From contig NC_068559.1 in assembly GCF_022201045.2 (NCBI RefSeq), positions 23,815,501 through 23,879,500 on the forward strand: a stretch of DNA of 64,000 bases. The letters are read 5' to 3'. Position numbers and translations under genes: made by a program. This DNA comes from Citrus sinensis. Taxonomy: Eukaryota > Streptophyta > Magnoliopsida > Sapindales > Rutaceae. Every line of letters starts with the position of its first letter. Positions within the stretch are counted from its first letter, which is position 1. Below, in pieces: positions 40,801 to 53,635 of this stretch. Below the pieces are notes generated by a model, which was not told where the DNA came from, ran no database searches, and saw only the letters and a list, made by a program, of their open reading frames with translations.

Positions 40801-43393
40801 AAAACTGGACCCTCTGATCATTCTAGGATGAGATGTTGTTCTAGTCATCAATCCAATTCAAAGCTGGATGAAGAATCTGATTGGCAAGTATATAGAAAAC
40901 CCTTTGCAACTTTGTTCATATCAATAAAGTTGATAGATGTACCACTAGAGAATCTTGTATTTTGGTTGAAAAATTTTTTCCGCTAATTAGAGGGGGGGTG
41001 GTGTTGTTAGGGTTAATAATGTGAAGGTGAACATAAAAACAATTGAACTCAGAAGCAGAATATTAGATACTTACAGTCTTCATGGAGATAAGCTAGTCCA
41101 CGAGCTGCACCTGCTGCAATTTTCACGCGTGTTGCCCAATCCAGAACCGGCCTACCTTCTCCTATGAAATCAAAGAGGCAACACGGTAAGGATTAAGAGG
41201 CCATTGTTGTGATTTCTAATATCAAAGCCCAGTTGCCACTTACCATGAAGATGGAAATAAAGGGTATTGTTAGGTACATAGTCATATATGAGCAATCTTC
41301 GGTCGTCTGAAATGCAATAGCCCACAAGTGAAACCAAATGGCGATGGTGTATGCGACTAATAATCTCAACTTCAGCCTTAAATTCCCGCTCGCCCTGTCC
41401 TCCACCTATTTTTAGCTGCTTAATTGCCACTTCTCTCCCATCTGGTAAATACCCTTTATAAACAGAACCAAATCCACCTTCACCCAAAAGATTCTGATCT
41501 GCAAACCCATCAGTGGCCTTGACTAGTTCTTCATACGTAAACATTGACCTTGAATGGCCTAAGCCACCTGGATCTTGTGGTGAATTCACAAAGTCACTAC
41601 CAGGACCACTTCCTATTAAGGGAGCTGAAGACTGTGTCTTTATATAGGATGAATCTGCATACAAGTGTCAAAGCTTCATTAGTCTATACTTTAAAGGACA
41701 ATGAGCATGGACAAAACTTACCATTTTCAATTTAATTAGCAATTAATCTGGCATATGATATAATTTTCTTATAGAAACAAATAAATAACTTGTTAGACAG
41801 TGGAAAAGAGAGGGGAAAATAGCATCTTCATCTCGATTGCAATTAAATTTACCTATGATCTAATCTTTTTTCTACAAGAAAAACAAGTTACTTATTATAT
41901 TGAATCTCTCAAATATTACAATTATAACTAGCATATATGCTCATCCAGTATTCATATCACCCAGCATACACCAAATTTCAAGGATACTGCATTATGATCC
42001 AGCAGCTAAATTAAAGCAAATTTTTGAGTTGATAGTGCTGTGGAATGTGAATAGAAATAACAAGAATAGCTGAGAAGGGACACAAAAAGTAGTACCAATA
42101 GAAAGAAACAATAGTAAAATGTATAAATAATTTACCAGTCGTGGAGGAAGAGCCCAATGGGGACGGCATAATGTACACCCCATTAAGTCCAGAAACCTCT
42201 TTCTTTCGCCTCCTCAAACACCAAACAACCAGTCCAATGAGGCTAAATGCTATGATTCCTACAGCCACAGCAATAACCACGGTACCTGCTGTTCCAATGC
42301 CATTATTACTTGGAGAACTAGAACTTTCTGGAGAGCTAGGATTGGTACCATTACCAGGTGTATTTTCTGTTGATGGGACTGGAATTCCAGGAGGGGGTGA
42401 AAGTTGTTTTGTTGATGGTGGTGGTGGTGAATTTGGAGAAGAATTTGAAGGACGAGGAGCTATTGGAGAAGCAGGAGTAGGAGTTTGTGTAGGAGGTGGG
42501 GGTACATTACTGGGAGGAACAGCTATGGGTGCAGGGGGTGAATTTTTAGGCGGGCTTGATGATGGTGGCGGAGGTGGATTTTGGGGTGGGACAGATGGTG
42601 GTGACCTTTTAGGCGGCTCTACTGATGATGGTGGTGGTGGAGGCAAATTACTGGGTGGATTTGATGGTGGAGGTGAATTAGCTGGTGGATCAGATGGTGG
42701 AGAAGGAGGTGAATTAGGTGGTGGAGTAGATGATGGTGGTGGAGGTGATCTTGTTGGTGGATTGGACACTGGTGGTGGTGGTGAAATTGTTGGTGGACTA
42801 GACGCTGGTGGTGATGGTGGTGGTGAACTTGTTGGTGGATTAGACGCGGGTGGTGGTGAACTTGTTGGTGGACTAGACGCTGGTGGTGATGAACTTGTTG
42901 GTGGATTAGACGCTGGTGGTGATGGTGGTGGTGAAGTTGTTGGTGGTTTAGACACTGGTGGTGGAGGTGGTGAACTTTTTGGTGGATTAGACACTGGTGG
43001 TGGAGGTGAAATAGTAGGAGGATTGGATACTGGTGGTGGAGGAGATGAGGAATTGGCAGCTGGTGGGCCGGGAGAGGGTGCACTCATTGGTGGAACAGGC
43101 GCTGGAGGTGATGGAGACGTAGAATTGGAGGGTGGTGGCGGTGATGTGGGCGAAATAGTTTGTTGAGGAAGAGGGGGCAACGGTGCAACAGGTGATCGCG
43201 GAGGAGGAGATGGAGTTGAAGGTGTTGATGAGTCTGGTGGATTTGCAGTTGGCCGAGGAGGGGAAGCTGTAGGAGGGCTTGGAGGAGGAGGAGGAGGAGG
43301 AGGAGGGGACGACTGCGACGGCGGTGGACTGGTAGTAGAAGAAGGTGACAAAGCAGTAGGAGAAGTATTTGGAGGTGGTGAGTTTGTTGCCAT
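37870..43393 (-). CDS. Proline-rich extensin-like receptor kinase (PERK)
   Basis: Eight exons on the minus strand (43393-42136, 41654-41244, 41161-41075, 39554-39484, 39402-39326, 39193-39046, 38301-38140, 38049-37870) join in phase to 797 residues. There is no signal peptide, as usual for PERKs. Residues 1 to about 360 are Pro/Ser-rich (SPPPP, many [12 protein letters not shown] units), a wall-associated extensin-like ectodomain. One transmembrane helix follows (about 369-392, then RRRKK). The kinase has GEGGFG (477-482), VAIK (Lys498), HRDIKSSN (Asp594), DFG (612-614) and APEY, all intact, so it should be active on Ser/Thr. The tail [19 protein letters not shown] is typical. PERKs are linked to wall sensing, wounding and growth control. 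An in-frame TAG lies just upstream of the ATG. Intron 3 (39555-41074) contains tandem repeats. Closest relatives are probably PERK8-10, unresolved here. Confidence 0.95.
39888..40165. repeat. Three tandem copies of a 94-bp unit in a PERK intron
   Basis: GGTATGAGAAG begins units at 39888, 39982 and 40076. Each continues with GTCATAATTTTGTACC and AAGGTCAAATAATGTGTCA and ends near CTGCTATCAG. The copies differ at a few percent to ten percent of sites. The same intron has a weaker motif, TTAAAACAGGTA, repeated near 40495-40590. Confidence 0.92.
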
Positions 43394-46300
43394 TAGCTAA
43401 ATGGCATAATATAGGCTAACAATCTGGTAAAAATTATTCATTATGTAACAATCTGTCAATGCAAGAGCTTACATGAAATTGTCACATACTATGCATAATT
43501 CCAGTACAAAAACCAAAACTTTGATCAAAATCCAGTTCCAGATTGTATTTTACAGGCAAAAACGAAATTCTCAATCTTTCTTCCAACTGACAGATTATCC
43601 AAGATGCCAAATTTACCAAATCAAACCCTGAAATCACCAAACACTCTTTAACTTCAAAACACAGAAACCCTAATCACCCTTCATTATCTTTTTCCTCTCT
43701 TTATCATAACACAGATCACCAAACTACTTCTTGAACTAAACTATGATCATCAGTCAGTTCTCAAGCGAAATGGACACGGCAACCAAGTTTAGGCAATACC
43801 CAAATCACCAAACTCACAGTAAAATCAACCTACGACCTTGAGAAACATAAACTGATTCTATCAACAACTAAGTTCACGTGTGAACACTGACATGCCAAAA
43901 AACTTCAGTGATCAAATGCAGCAACACCATGTTCACCAAACTAGTTTTCCTGAGACTGAAATCCCCAAAACTTTACCTTTGTTTCAACAAAGCATCAACT
44001 TGTTCAGTTCTTGAGAGCCATATACGGAAAAAATTTGAATTTTTGCGGCTAATTTTTGTTGATCCTTGAAACTTCCCTATTCTCCTACTCTTCGTGGGAA
44101 GCTCAACACAGGAACACGGATTGTGGGGCCTCAGAATTCAGATCTCAAACTATATTGATACGGACATCTAAAGAATAATCAAATTCTTTTTTTTTTTTTT
44201 TTAGTTTAAAAGAATTTTAAATCATCATTACATCATGAACATAGTATTCAAAAAACTAACAAAAGGAAAGTTTTAATATTCATGATGCCATAAATGCATG
44301 CACTTCGCTTTATTGTAACGTCAAGATAATGAATTCCAATATTATTTTGTTTTTTTTTTAAATACAAATGTTTGTTATTTGTTTATTCATAATATAAAAA
44401 TCATTTAACGTAACAAAAATTATCAATGTCAATGCATTAATTTCTTTTTTTTTTTTTTTCTTGTTTTTGAACATCATTAAGTTTAATTCTTTAAACGTTA
44501 AAAAGTATAATTAAAAGAATTAAATAAGTAACAAAAATCAGAATATTTTAAAAGTGGGTACCCACCCACACCACCCCAAAATATCATCGTCCAATGGCTG
44601 ATGTTGTCTTCACAACACTGTTTTTGTTTGATAATTCATACTATAAATAATTTATTATTTAATTTACTGTAATTCGTCTGGATTTTTGGAGCCCCACGTT
44701 TGACTGCGATATTTTATTGACCCAAAATCCACCCAAATTGTCATTTGAATATAATTAATTGTGTTCTCACCAAATCTTTTTTATTAAAAAAAATCATTTA
44801 ACCAGGCACAAAGCAAAGAAATTCTCTACGTGGAGATCTCTATTCCTCCATAACAACAAAGACAAGCTCAAAAGCAAGGGATGATGTAAATCACAAATTT
44901 TTTTACACGGTGCATGTTCACATCTGACTCATCATTATTCATTGGCCTGAATGAGGGTAACTGGGTATAGTATTAATGAAAAAAAAAAAGTATAAATCAT
45001 GGTTCATTTTTTTTAAAAAAAAATATCATAAGATTAAAGTAATTTGGATGGCAGGGAATGTAGAATTAAGTAGGCATCTGCGGTACACATATTCTGGTTT
45101 GATGCTTCTGAATTCACGAGAGATTGTGAATCACATGCTCCGATGGTGAAGATCAAATCTGCGGGTCGTGAAAGATGTAAGCACTAAGCTGAATTGGACA
45201 AGATTTTTCACCTTTTTTTCTTTTTCATAAATAAGAAATGAATTTTTATGGCCGTGGGTACTGGGTAGTGGGCCAATTTGTCCAATTATTGACAAATTTA
45301 TGGCAACCCGTGAAGCTTTTTTCTGGAGCATTTGTTGCTAAGCATTTGCACTTTCTGCAAACTTCAAATGGGAATCTTCGATGCTTTTATGAATTTTTTT
45401 GACTACAAATTTGATGTTCATAAATGTTGTTAACTGATGTACTTTTTTTTTTCTTTTTTTTTTCCTCTTTTCCCCTTTTATTATTTTGTTCCGTTTTCTC
45501 TTTTACGTTTCAGCGATTGAATGTTGATTTTTCGCCTGTATTCAACTAATAACTTGTCGGTGGAAGTTAAAGGGCAGATGGATGGTCATATTTATGCGTA
45601 TGCGCTGACCGCACAACATTGATTACCAACATTGACGGATATAGACCCAGCAAGCAGGGCCCTACAGGGAGCACACGCTCAAGACTTTTCTGAAGCTGGG
45701 CTGAGCTTATTAGATTTATAGCCTTGGACTTCAGATTCTTCTTGATTTGGCATAACACATTTTTCTTTTACTAATGAAGTACAATTGTGAAAATTTAGTA
45801 ATATCTAGTAAATAAAATTGAAGGCACGTATTGATCCAATACTGTAATATGACAGTGCTATTGTTGATTGTAACATGAACAATGTCATCCACTGAAAATT
45901 TTACTTAACGTAAAGCCTACGTGTAATTTGCTTCCACATGATGCGGCAACCATTGACGATGAATGAGAAGGAATTGGTCATTTCTTTCTTTCGTATTCCC
46001 AATCCTTATCCTCTTCCAGATGGGAAATTTTCAATTTTAATAAAGAAAATGGGCGTGTGGGTTACAATTGGATAATGACCTTGTCCAAAAGTAGACTTTA
46101 ATAGATAACTATGTAAAGATGATCCAATTCAAAGGCATATTCCAAGGATTGAATAATAGCTGCACATTTAGAAACTAATCAAGCTCGCTTAACCAATCCA
46201 AACTTCCAAACCATCTATCTTGTCGGTGTCCCATATTCGAAAGGGATGCACTTTTACCAATTTGCTAGAGTTTACAATTTTCTCCTATGCAATAAACAAA

Positions 46301-46947
46301 TTGAGATGACATAGATGTTAACTACAAAGCAGCTAATAATATTGATTTAGGTCAACTCAACAGAAAAATCAAGATTCATCAGCATTGTTTTCTCATAAAA
46401 GACCCAATATATAAGGCCAGATCACCTTCTTAAGTTAGCTAGCAAGTGCCATCCACCATTGCTGGCTGAATATATTATTTAAATTATAAGGATGAATATA
46501 ACACATAGTTTGATTATAACCGCCTTAATATTTTTCAAAGCAAAGCCTTCATGCAGCCCTACTAATGATCTATCAGTAAAATTTGACCACCGAAGGTATA
46601 ACTAGTAGTAAGTTAGTAACTACTAACAATTATAATTCCACTGCTAACCCCAAAAAAAAGTAAAAAAAAATTACTACATGCTTGTCTGATTAAAAGTCAG
46701 TATCAGCAGGATATAGAAGCTGCTATGTTGAATTTCCAGATTTTGACAGCTTTTCTTATCCAGTAGTCGCCAATGGAAGCTCCTTTCAGGTTGCTTCTAG
46801 ATAAAAAGTCAGTAGTTGACCTACTCAAATAAAGAGGGAAGATGAACAAGGTTCACCTACCTAGGGGACGGTTCTCAGTCCTGTGATTACCACTCAAAAA
46901 GTTTGGTTTGACTTCACTTGGCAAAGAACCATGACCAGACCACGAGA
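43394..46947. other. Intergenic: PERK promoter and HDDC2 3' region
   Basis: The PERK leader and promoter should occupy roughly 43.4-44.2 kb. 44.2-46.9 kb is AT-rich with long T and A tracts and no recognised element. A GC-richer patch at about 45575-45760 stands out but matches no gene or RNA I know; the minus-strand 63-codon frame in it has no domain. Confidence 0.55.
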
Positions 46948-49900
46948 TCAACTGAGTTTGTTCGCCAACCTTGAGTTTCTTCTTGAATTGATCTCGGCTG
47001 CCCAACACTTTCCTATTTCTGTCTGAAATTTTCCTGAGAGCACAAGGGAAGAACATAATATTCAGTTGATAGTTAAAGAAACTGGTATTTCAATCTGTTA
47101 ACTGACTGTAATGAAGAAATATTAAATTTTACCTGCTGTGGAAAGGAAAAACTCATCCAGCACCTTCCCATGCTCTGTCATGACATTGTAATAGCAAATG
47201 AGAAAGACAAGAAAAAAACCCACAGAAACAGAACATATACGCAGAAAATTCATCTAGAAGCTTACCCATTTCATACTCCAATGCCTGCAAAATCATCTCA
47301 ACCTGCGTTGAAGACATTTAGAACAATGATAAAATAGGGATAAAGAGAGAGAAAATGCAACAAGTATGAAATAATATCTACGACCATCAAGTCATTTTGC
47401 AATTACAAGTTGATTATAGTTATGGAAACAACAAACGGTGAACGCCTCAAAATTTAATCTATGACAAAAGCTCTGCTGGCCAACCAGAAAAATGATCTAG
47501 TTATTTTATTTTTTATTTTTTTTAATTTTTGGGCTAAGTGTACACCAAGCCTTGTCTGTAAATAACACTTGCACCCAACACTACAAATTTAACTACGACT
47601 GTCAGACTATCCAACACTAGCTAAGAGAACAGTAAAGCATTTTATTTCAAGAGACTGTTGTAGACAAGACAATTTGTATACCTTAAAAACATCAGTATAT
47701 TCACAGTCATTAGTCATTAAAATAATATAACATAAAGCACCAACCAGAAAAGGGGTTCAGAGAAACACTATGCAATTTTGTTAGCATGGACTACCTTGTT
47801 TAAAGTATAGACAGAATTCTAGCTCTAAGCAGATCACTACCTTTATCAAGATATTGCAAGTGGCGATGTTGTCCTAAATCACATCTTAAATCTCAACCAT
47901 ATATTTAAAAATCTTACATAAATGAATGCACATAAATGCACAAACATACTTTGTCAAAATCTTTCACAAGATTAGCTTCTATGGAGGCATTATTTTCATA
48001 CTCCGCCCATAATTCTTGGATCTCTTCGGCTGCAGAAAACAAATACCCAATTGCTAAAAATTAGTGCCAACATTGAGGTGTTTGAGTGATTACAATTTCC
48101 ATAATAATGAGAGCTTAGGCAGTACCCCTCATCCCTCCGCCAAGAACTTTGCACATTTCATTTAAAGCTTCCTGCTCCATTCTGCTCTTTACTTCTTTAG
48201 GCACACCATCTGATGGTGTTATGTCCCCAACAATAGCTGTGAAATCCAAGCAGAATACAAAAAAATTAAAGAATGTACAAAAGGTAGATTCTCACAATGA
48301 GTAATGTTATGTTCCGGTTGACGTAGACCCATTTCCCATACAAAAAAAGTAGTAACAGGATATTCCCTGGAATTACAGAGAAGAACTGATATACAAACTT
48401 ATCCCCTGCTCTCATCTGCCAACTATAACAAAAAACTTCATCCAAGGTAACATAATATGGGCTCACAATGTGATTGTCTCCAGAGGAATCAACCAGCATT
48501 TCTTTGCCCTATATTTCTCCTCTAAAACAAACTTATTTGTGATCCCCACCTCATGTACCAACTATCTTCAAAACTTCTTCCTAGATTATGAATCAACCAG
48601 CCTTTCTTTGCCCCATATTTTGCCTCCAAATAAACTTAATAATTGTCATCCCCTCTTCTCACCTGCCTCCAAGATTCTATAGATTCTGATTTGCCTCCAA
48701 GATTATACAACTGTGTGCATGTGTAATCAACCAACATTTTTTTTCCCTAAATATTTATCCTCCAAATACTTTCTTTACCCTAAACTGACATAAGCATTCC
48801 CAAGGAATACTTCAATAGCATTCCCATATTCCTCACATCCAATCCAGCCATTCTCCTCAAAATCCCAAGCTAGAAGAAGCAAATTAATTATTAAGGATAT
48901 CCTAAAAACAAAATACATAAGTGCTAGGCCAGATACACACCTGTTTTAATCACCTAGATCTCTTGTAAATTCCACTAATACGACAATCCATCAAGACACT
49001 AAATTTTTTAAATGGGAGCCTATTTTTCTATTCTCTATTAACTTCCTATGCCATATATTAAACAACCAGTAAAAAGAAAAGGTAAATGCTTTCCAAGACT
49101 ATCCAAAATGGGAAAAAAAGGGAAGCCATAAAAGAATAGAATGACAGAAAGGTAAATTGTTTACAAAAGTCACGCATTCTTATTACATTCTTCAAAGTGG
49201 AACATAAAATATTTCAGAGAATTGAAAGCAAGTACCTTCTGCAATATCATGCACGATTGCTATCTTAATACACCTGTTCAAAAAAGAACAGAGGAAAACA
49301 TTCTAAAAAAGTCACCAAAAAGGGAGCAATCAAACCTAGAATAACAATTATCAAAAGAAAAATAACAAGCACCTGGTAAACTTTAATTGCGAATGGCATA
49401 AATTGAGCACAAATGTCAGTATTATCAAAGAATCAAAGATGTGTCACAAGAATTTCCTGGATACATAAAAGGCTCCGCTTTCAAGTGATGTTAATATAAA
49501 TCCATCCAACATCATTATCACAGATCTCTAGTCTCCTTTCTAAGCTGAAACAATCACATTTGAAGTGAATTTGAAATTAAATTGTGAATATTCAATGTGA
49601 AAATCCAACCTTTCTCTGTCCACGCCAGGAATGTCACCAGCAATCAAAGCCATCAAAGCCATGCGGTACATATGATCAGCAATTGATTCTGGTCCCTTTA
49701 TCCCATGATTGATCCACCCTTTCCTTTTTGTTGTCTACGGCATTAACACAAACACTAAGTTCACTACCATACATCATTTTCCATTTCTTACTAATCAAGC
49801 CACAAATTTATCATCAAATCTAGTATCCCCAGAGATGTGACAACTATCAATAATTGCTATGCAGGAGGCAATGATTGATTTGATTAATGAACACTCAATG

Positions 49901-50436
49901 ATGAGTGCCGTGTCATTCGGCTGTATGAGTTCGAAAACAAACTTTGCATCACATCTTTGTAAGCATAATGTTGTACTGCTATTGGAAGCAAGTTTGCTGT
50001 ATACGTTCATTTGGTAGGTAACAAAATATCGCCAAAAAATAAACTATTAAAAAAACTTAATTTCAATATTCAGTTTTCAATTTTATTCTACAGAAACCAA
50101 ACAAGCTGAACCGTCAGCAAATTTAATTTATTTTATTGTAGTCCTTACCTTGAGGCTATGACACAATGTGAGAAAATCAATAGCCGACGAAGTTGACGAA
50201 CTCGAAGAACCGATCGGAGCTTCGGAATCGGTCAAATTCACCGATTTCTTGTAACCAAATCCGTCGGAACCAGGTTTACGAGCGCGGACCGAGACGAGTC
50301 TCAAATTCGGAGCGTCGGTGGAGAAAACGGGTCTGGAAGATGTCCGGTTATAGAAGAAAGCGGGAGATAAGCGAAAGCGAAGCTGTACGGGACGGTTAAG
50401 TGGAAGCGCGCGGTGAGTCGACGAATTAACTGCCAT
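46948..50436 (-). CDS. HDDC2: HD-domain nucleotidase, HDDC2/YfbR-like, predicted plastid
   Basis: Eight exons on the minus strand (50436-50149, 49734-49610, 49273-49236, 48236-48126, 48029-47950, 47302-47266, 47174-47133, 47033-46948) join in phase to 268 residues. The first about 85 residues are Ser/Arg/Pro-rich and transit-peptide-like (many Arg, almost no acidic residues before 60). The HD phosphohydrolase core follows: [11 protein letters not shown] (His117), the metal dyad HD at 146-147 in VHDIAEA with Glu150, and a late Asp in KDFDK (211-213). The protein ends [19 protein letters not shown] then WAAEINSRR. Human HDDC2 and bacterial YfbR are metal-dependent 5'-deoxynucleotidases, so hydrolysis of nucleoside monophosphates is likely. 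Targeting is inference. All metal-binding motifs are present. Confidence 0.93.
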
Positions 50437-50772
50437 TGTTGTTTAAGCAGTTGCTGTTAAAAGAGAAGAGCTTTTTTTTTTTTTTTTCCTCCTCAGTTCT
50501 TTCTCGCTATTGAGAGAAAATGTTTCTGTTTTGTTTTCTTCATTTTCGCTCTTTTGTTTTTCCATTACGATACGACGTGAAGAAAATGGGGTCCCCCGAA
50601 ATCATTTCCCAGTCTCTCGAGTTTCCGGTCTTCGCTGACACGTTGTCGTGGACTCCTTAACACGTGGCTTGAAATGATTGGGTGATTGTTTTGATGGTGA
50701 GTTGGTGGGAAAAGATCTACGGTTACGGCAACTTCGTCAGGGAAATTTACCGTGACTAGCCTAAAAAGATTT

Positions 50773-50953
50773 GGATAATGATACAGTCATTATATAAATT
50801 AGTGTGACATAATAAAATTGATTGAATTAAATATTTTTTAATTTATATAATTTATTTTATTTTATTTTATATTTTCATTCAATCAATGAATTAATGATAC
50901 ATCAATTTGTATAAGATAAATTTATACAAGAGTTTGTGGCTCTATCATCACTC
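50773..50953. mobile_element. Short MITE with 9-bp target duplication
   Basis: GGATAATGATACAG at the left end and the complement of CTCTATCATCACTC at the right end match at most positions. AAAAGATTT flanks the element at 50764-50772 and 50954-50962. Internal sequence around ATTGATTGAAT is also palindromic. Length 181 bp, non-coding; a 9-bp duplication suggests a Mutator-like origin. Confidence 0.6.
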
Positions 50954-51007
50954 AAAAGATTTTAAATTTTTTAAAATGGGTCAATTTTAACTTTTTATAT
51001 CATAGTT

Positions 51008-51310
51008 TATTATTATTATTATATGAGATTATTGGTCAAACTACAACTCATATTATATGAGACTATAACTAATATTTACAAATCAAACTATTACTGAGAT
51101 CAACTTACATCAATACTTATACTGCCCAGATTTTAAACTTTATTAATATTCGAGGGATGTCTACTCCACTCACACTTAGGTAAAAAAAAAAGAATACCTT
51201 CACTCAATTATACAATATAATTAAGGAATAAAATATATCTACATTACACTTTTGGGGGTTCGAATTACTACCCTCCAAATTGAAGGACAGCAGCCCTAAC
51301 CACTCGGCCT
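51008..51310 (-). mobile_element. tRNA-derived SINE with about 20-bp target duplication
   Basis: Read on the minus strand, the head GGCCGAGTGGTTAGGG (51294-51309) is a pol III A box like that of tRNA-Leu/Ser, and AATTCGAACCCCC (51254-51266) a B box. The body contains GAGTGGAGTAGACATCCCTC and the 3' end is an AAT-type simple repeat. The flanks TAACTTTTTATATCATAGTT (50988-51007) and TAACTTTTCGTATCATAGTT (51311-51330) differ at two sites, so the insertion is moderately old. Confidence 0.88.
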
Positions 51311-51569
51311 TAACTTTTCGTATCATAGTTAAGTACAAGTGTTTTAGACTAAATTACTCTCATCACCATCTCACGACCCTCTTAAACCTGTAGCCCATCA
51401 CCCACAATGGCAGCAACCAAGATTTGATATTGGAAACACTACGCAACGTATCCTTTGCGGTGACAGGGTGTTTATACTTTTGTTAGTATTAGGTTAATTA
51501 ATGTTTTAATTATTGTATTTTCTTGTGAATTTAAATTGATTTTACAATTGATTATATGCTGTTATTAGT

Positions 51570-52345
51570 TAAGAAATTATTTGTACATCATCTTTATTTT
51601 ACCATACATACATCTAACTATCTTAATATTTTAACATGTTATTTACAGTTTTGCACCTCCTTTATTTTTAACTTTGTATCAATAAATCACTTTAATACTA
51701 GAAAATTATCATTTTACCCTAAATAAATTAAAAGACCATTTTATTTTACAAAATTTTTAAAAAAATTTTAATTACAAGAGTACCCCTGAATTTAATAAAA
51801 TAAATAAATCTCAAATCCAATATGTTAATTTTTTATAATTATAATTTCATTTAAAAATTGTCATGTTAATTTTTTGTAATCATAATTTCATTTAATTTGT
51901 ATAGGAATGTTTCTTAAAATTGATTATAGGGAAGTTTACAATAATTATAGGAATTTTTTCTCTTCATGTTATTTTTTGTAAACCTCCCTATACTTAATTT
52001 AATTACAAATATTAATCGAAATTATAATTACAAAAATCATAATTATAAGATGTTAATTTTTTTATAATTATAACTTCATTTAAAAATTATCATCTTAGAT
52101 TTTGAGATTTATTTATTTTATTGAATTTAGGGGTATTCTTAAAATTATAATTTTTTATTTTTCAAAATTTTGTAGAATAAAATAGTTTTTTAAAACATTT
52201 AGGGGTAAAATAATTATTTTTTGTGTTAAAGTGGCTGATTGATATAAACTTAGAAATAAAGGTAGTGCAAAAAATATATCAAAATTTTGAGGTAATTTAA
52301 TGTACATATGACAAAATAAAGGTGATGTAGAGATAATTTTCCTTA
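51570..52345. mobile_element. Long inverted-repeat MITE, Mutator-like
   Basis: The outer arms pair over roughly 280 bp. Left CATCTTTATTTTACCATA, GCACCTCCTTTATTTTTAA and TACCCCTGAATT match the complements of right-arm sequences in the mirrored order. The ends TAAGAAATTATTTGTACATC and (complement) TAAGGAAAATTATCTCTACATC define the borders. GTTATTAGT before and ATAATTAGT after agree at 7 of 9 sites and could be a decayed target duplication. No coding capacity. Confidence 0.75.
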
Positions 52346-53045
52346 ATAATTAGTGTTAGATTTTATGGTGAGCCTTATAAACAAATTGTGGATAAAATAG
52401 TTTAATTTATTATTGCATATAATGTATTTGACGAAATGTGTGTGTGAAAGCGAATGTGTTGTTGTTGCTATAATTTACTTCTTATTTTATGTTTGAGCAT
52501 GATTGTTTGAATCGGGCAATTTCTTTAAATATAAATTTTGATAATGAATTTATAAAAATGCTTGGATAAGTTAATTTTCTCTTTTCTTTTGTCAAAATGT
52601 TACGGTGTAATTTTATTTGTTTTACCACTTTTTACTTCTTTTTTTTCAAAATCTTACAGCATAATTTTATTATTTTTTCAACTAGACTGGCAAATTCATT
52701 TTTTTTTTAAATTAAAAAGTTAAGGTGGGTAAAAGTCAAATCAAAATTTTCAATCCTTGTACAGTTGTACTCTAAAATTTGAACTCGGCCGTCAAGTTAA
52801 AAAAACATGTAAAGATTTATTTCATTATTTTTGTTTCCAAAATCGTTTTAAGTTTTTTTTCAATGACATTACAAAATTATTGATTATAATATTAAAAATT
52901 TATTCAATGTACGTTAACATATCTAATTTCAGAGAAACTTGCGCGAGATATATTAAAGTTGTAACTGGTAAGCCCATTTAATGGTGCTTTATCATGTGGT
53001 GGCAGAGTAGTGGAATCCACTTTCACTGGCTTTTAAATATAGAGT

Positions 53046-53588
53046 GCGTTTGATATACATATTGTATTATGTTGTATTATATTATTTTAATATTGATGTA
53101 TTATATTATGTTGTATTGTATTAATATTGTATTATAATAATATTGTACAATATTTAGTACTACACTGTACTATAATAATTTTTTATTAATTTAAATTAAA
53201 TATTATATTATATTAATATATTTAAATTGTATTAATATTTTATATTAATTATTGTAACTTAATTAAATAATGTAATGCTATATTATATTTTTATATACTA
53301 TTTAAGTATTTATTATTAATTAATATTGTATAATATTATATTAAATTAAAATTTTATTTATTTATTACTATTATTATAAAGTTAAAAAAAGGAGAAGCTA
53401 CTGACTTTTAAAACACAAAAGTCAGTAATACATCCTAATCACCGGGGGGGGTGCGGGTTTTGATAATGCGGCAAAAGCTGCACTTTAATGCTGCTCAATG
53501 CAATCCATTTGATCACCAAACACAGGTATATTTTAACTAATGCTGGGCCCACAAGATAATACAATGCAATACCACGTGCCAAATATAC
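53046..53588. mobile_element. Very AT-rich MITE candidate
   Basis: The left end (GCGTTTGATATACATATTGT) resembles the complement of the right end (ACAATGCAATACCACGTGCC, AAATATAC). The interior is dominated by TATTA/TTGTAT repeats, except for a GC-richer block with a G-run at about 53443. Target duplication not found, so borders are provisional. Confidence 0.45.
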
Positions 53589-53635
53589 CCATAAATTATT
53601 GTGGAATCTACAAATAGTTTCACTCTAGGATTCTT

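Noticed and set aside
42141..43166. 341-codon Gly/Asp/Glu-rich plus-strand frame
   Set aside because: Antisense shadow of the PERK proline-rich ectodomain.
51250..51310. Possible tRNA-Leu or tRNA-Ser gene (A and B boxes present)
   Set aside because: There is no acceptor or full cloverleaf, and the motif heads a 300-bp unit with a target-site duplication, so it is a SINE.
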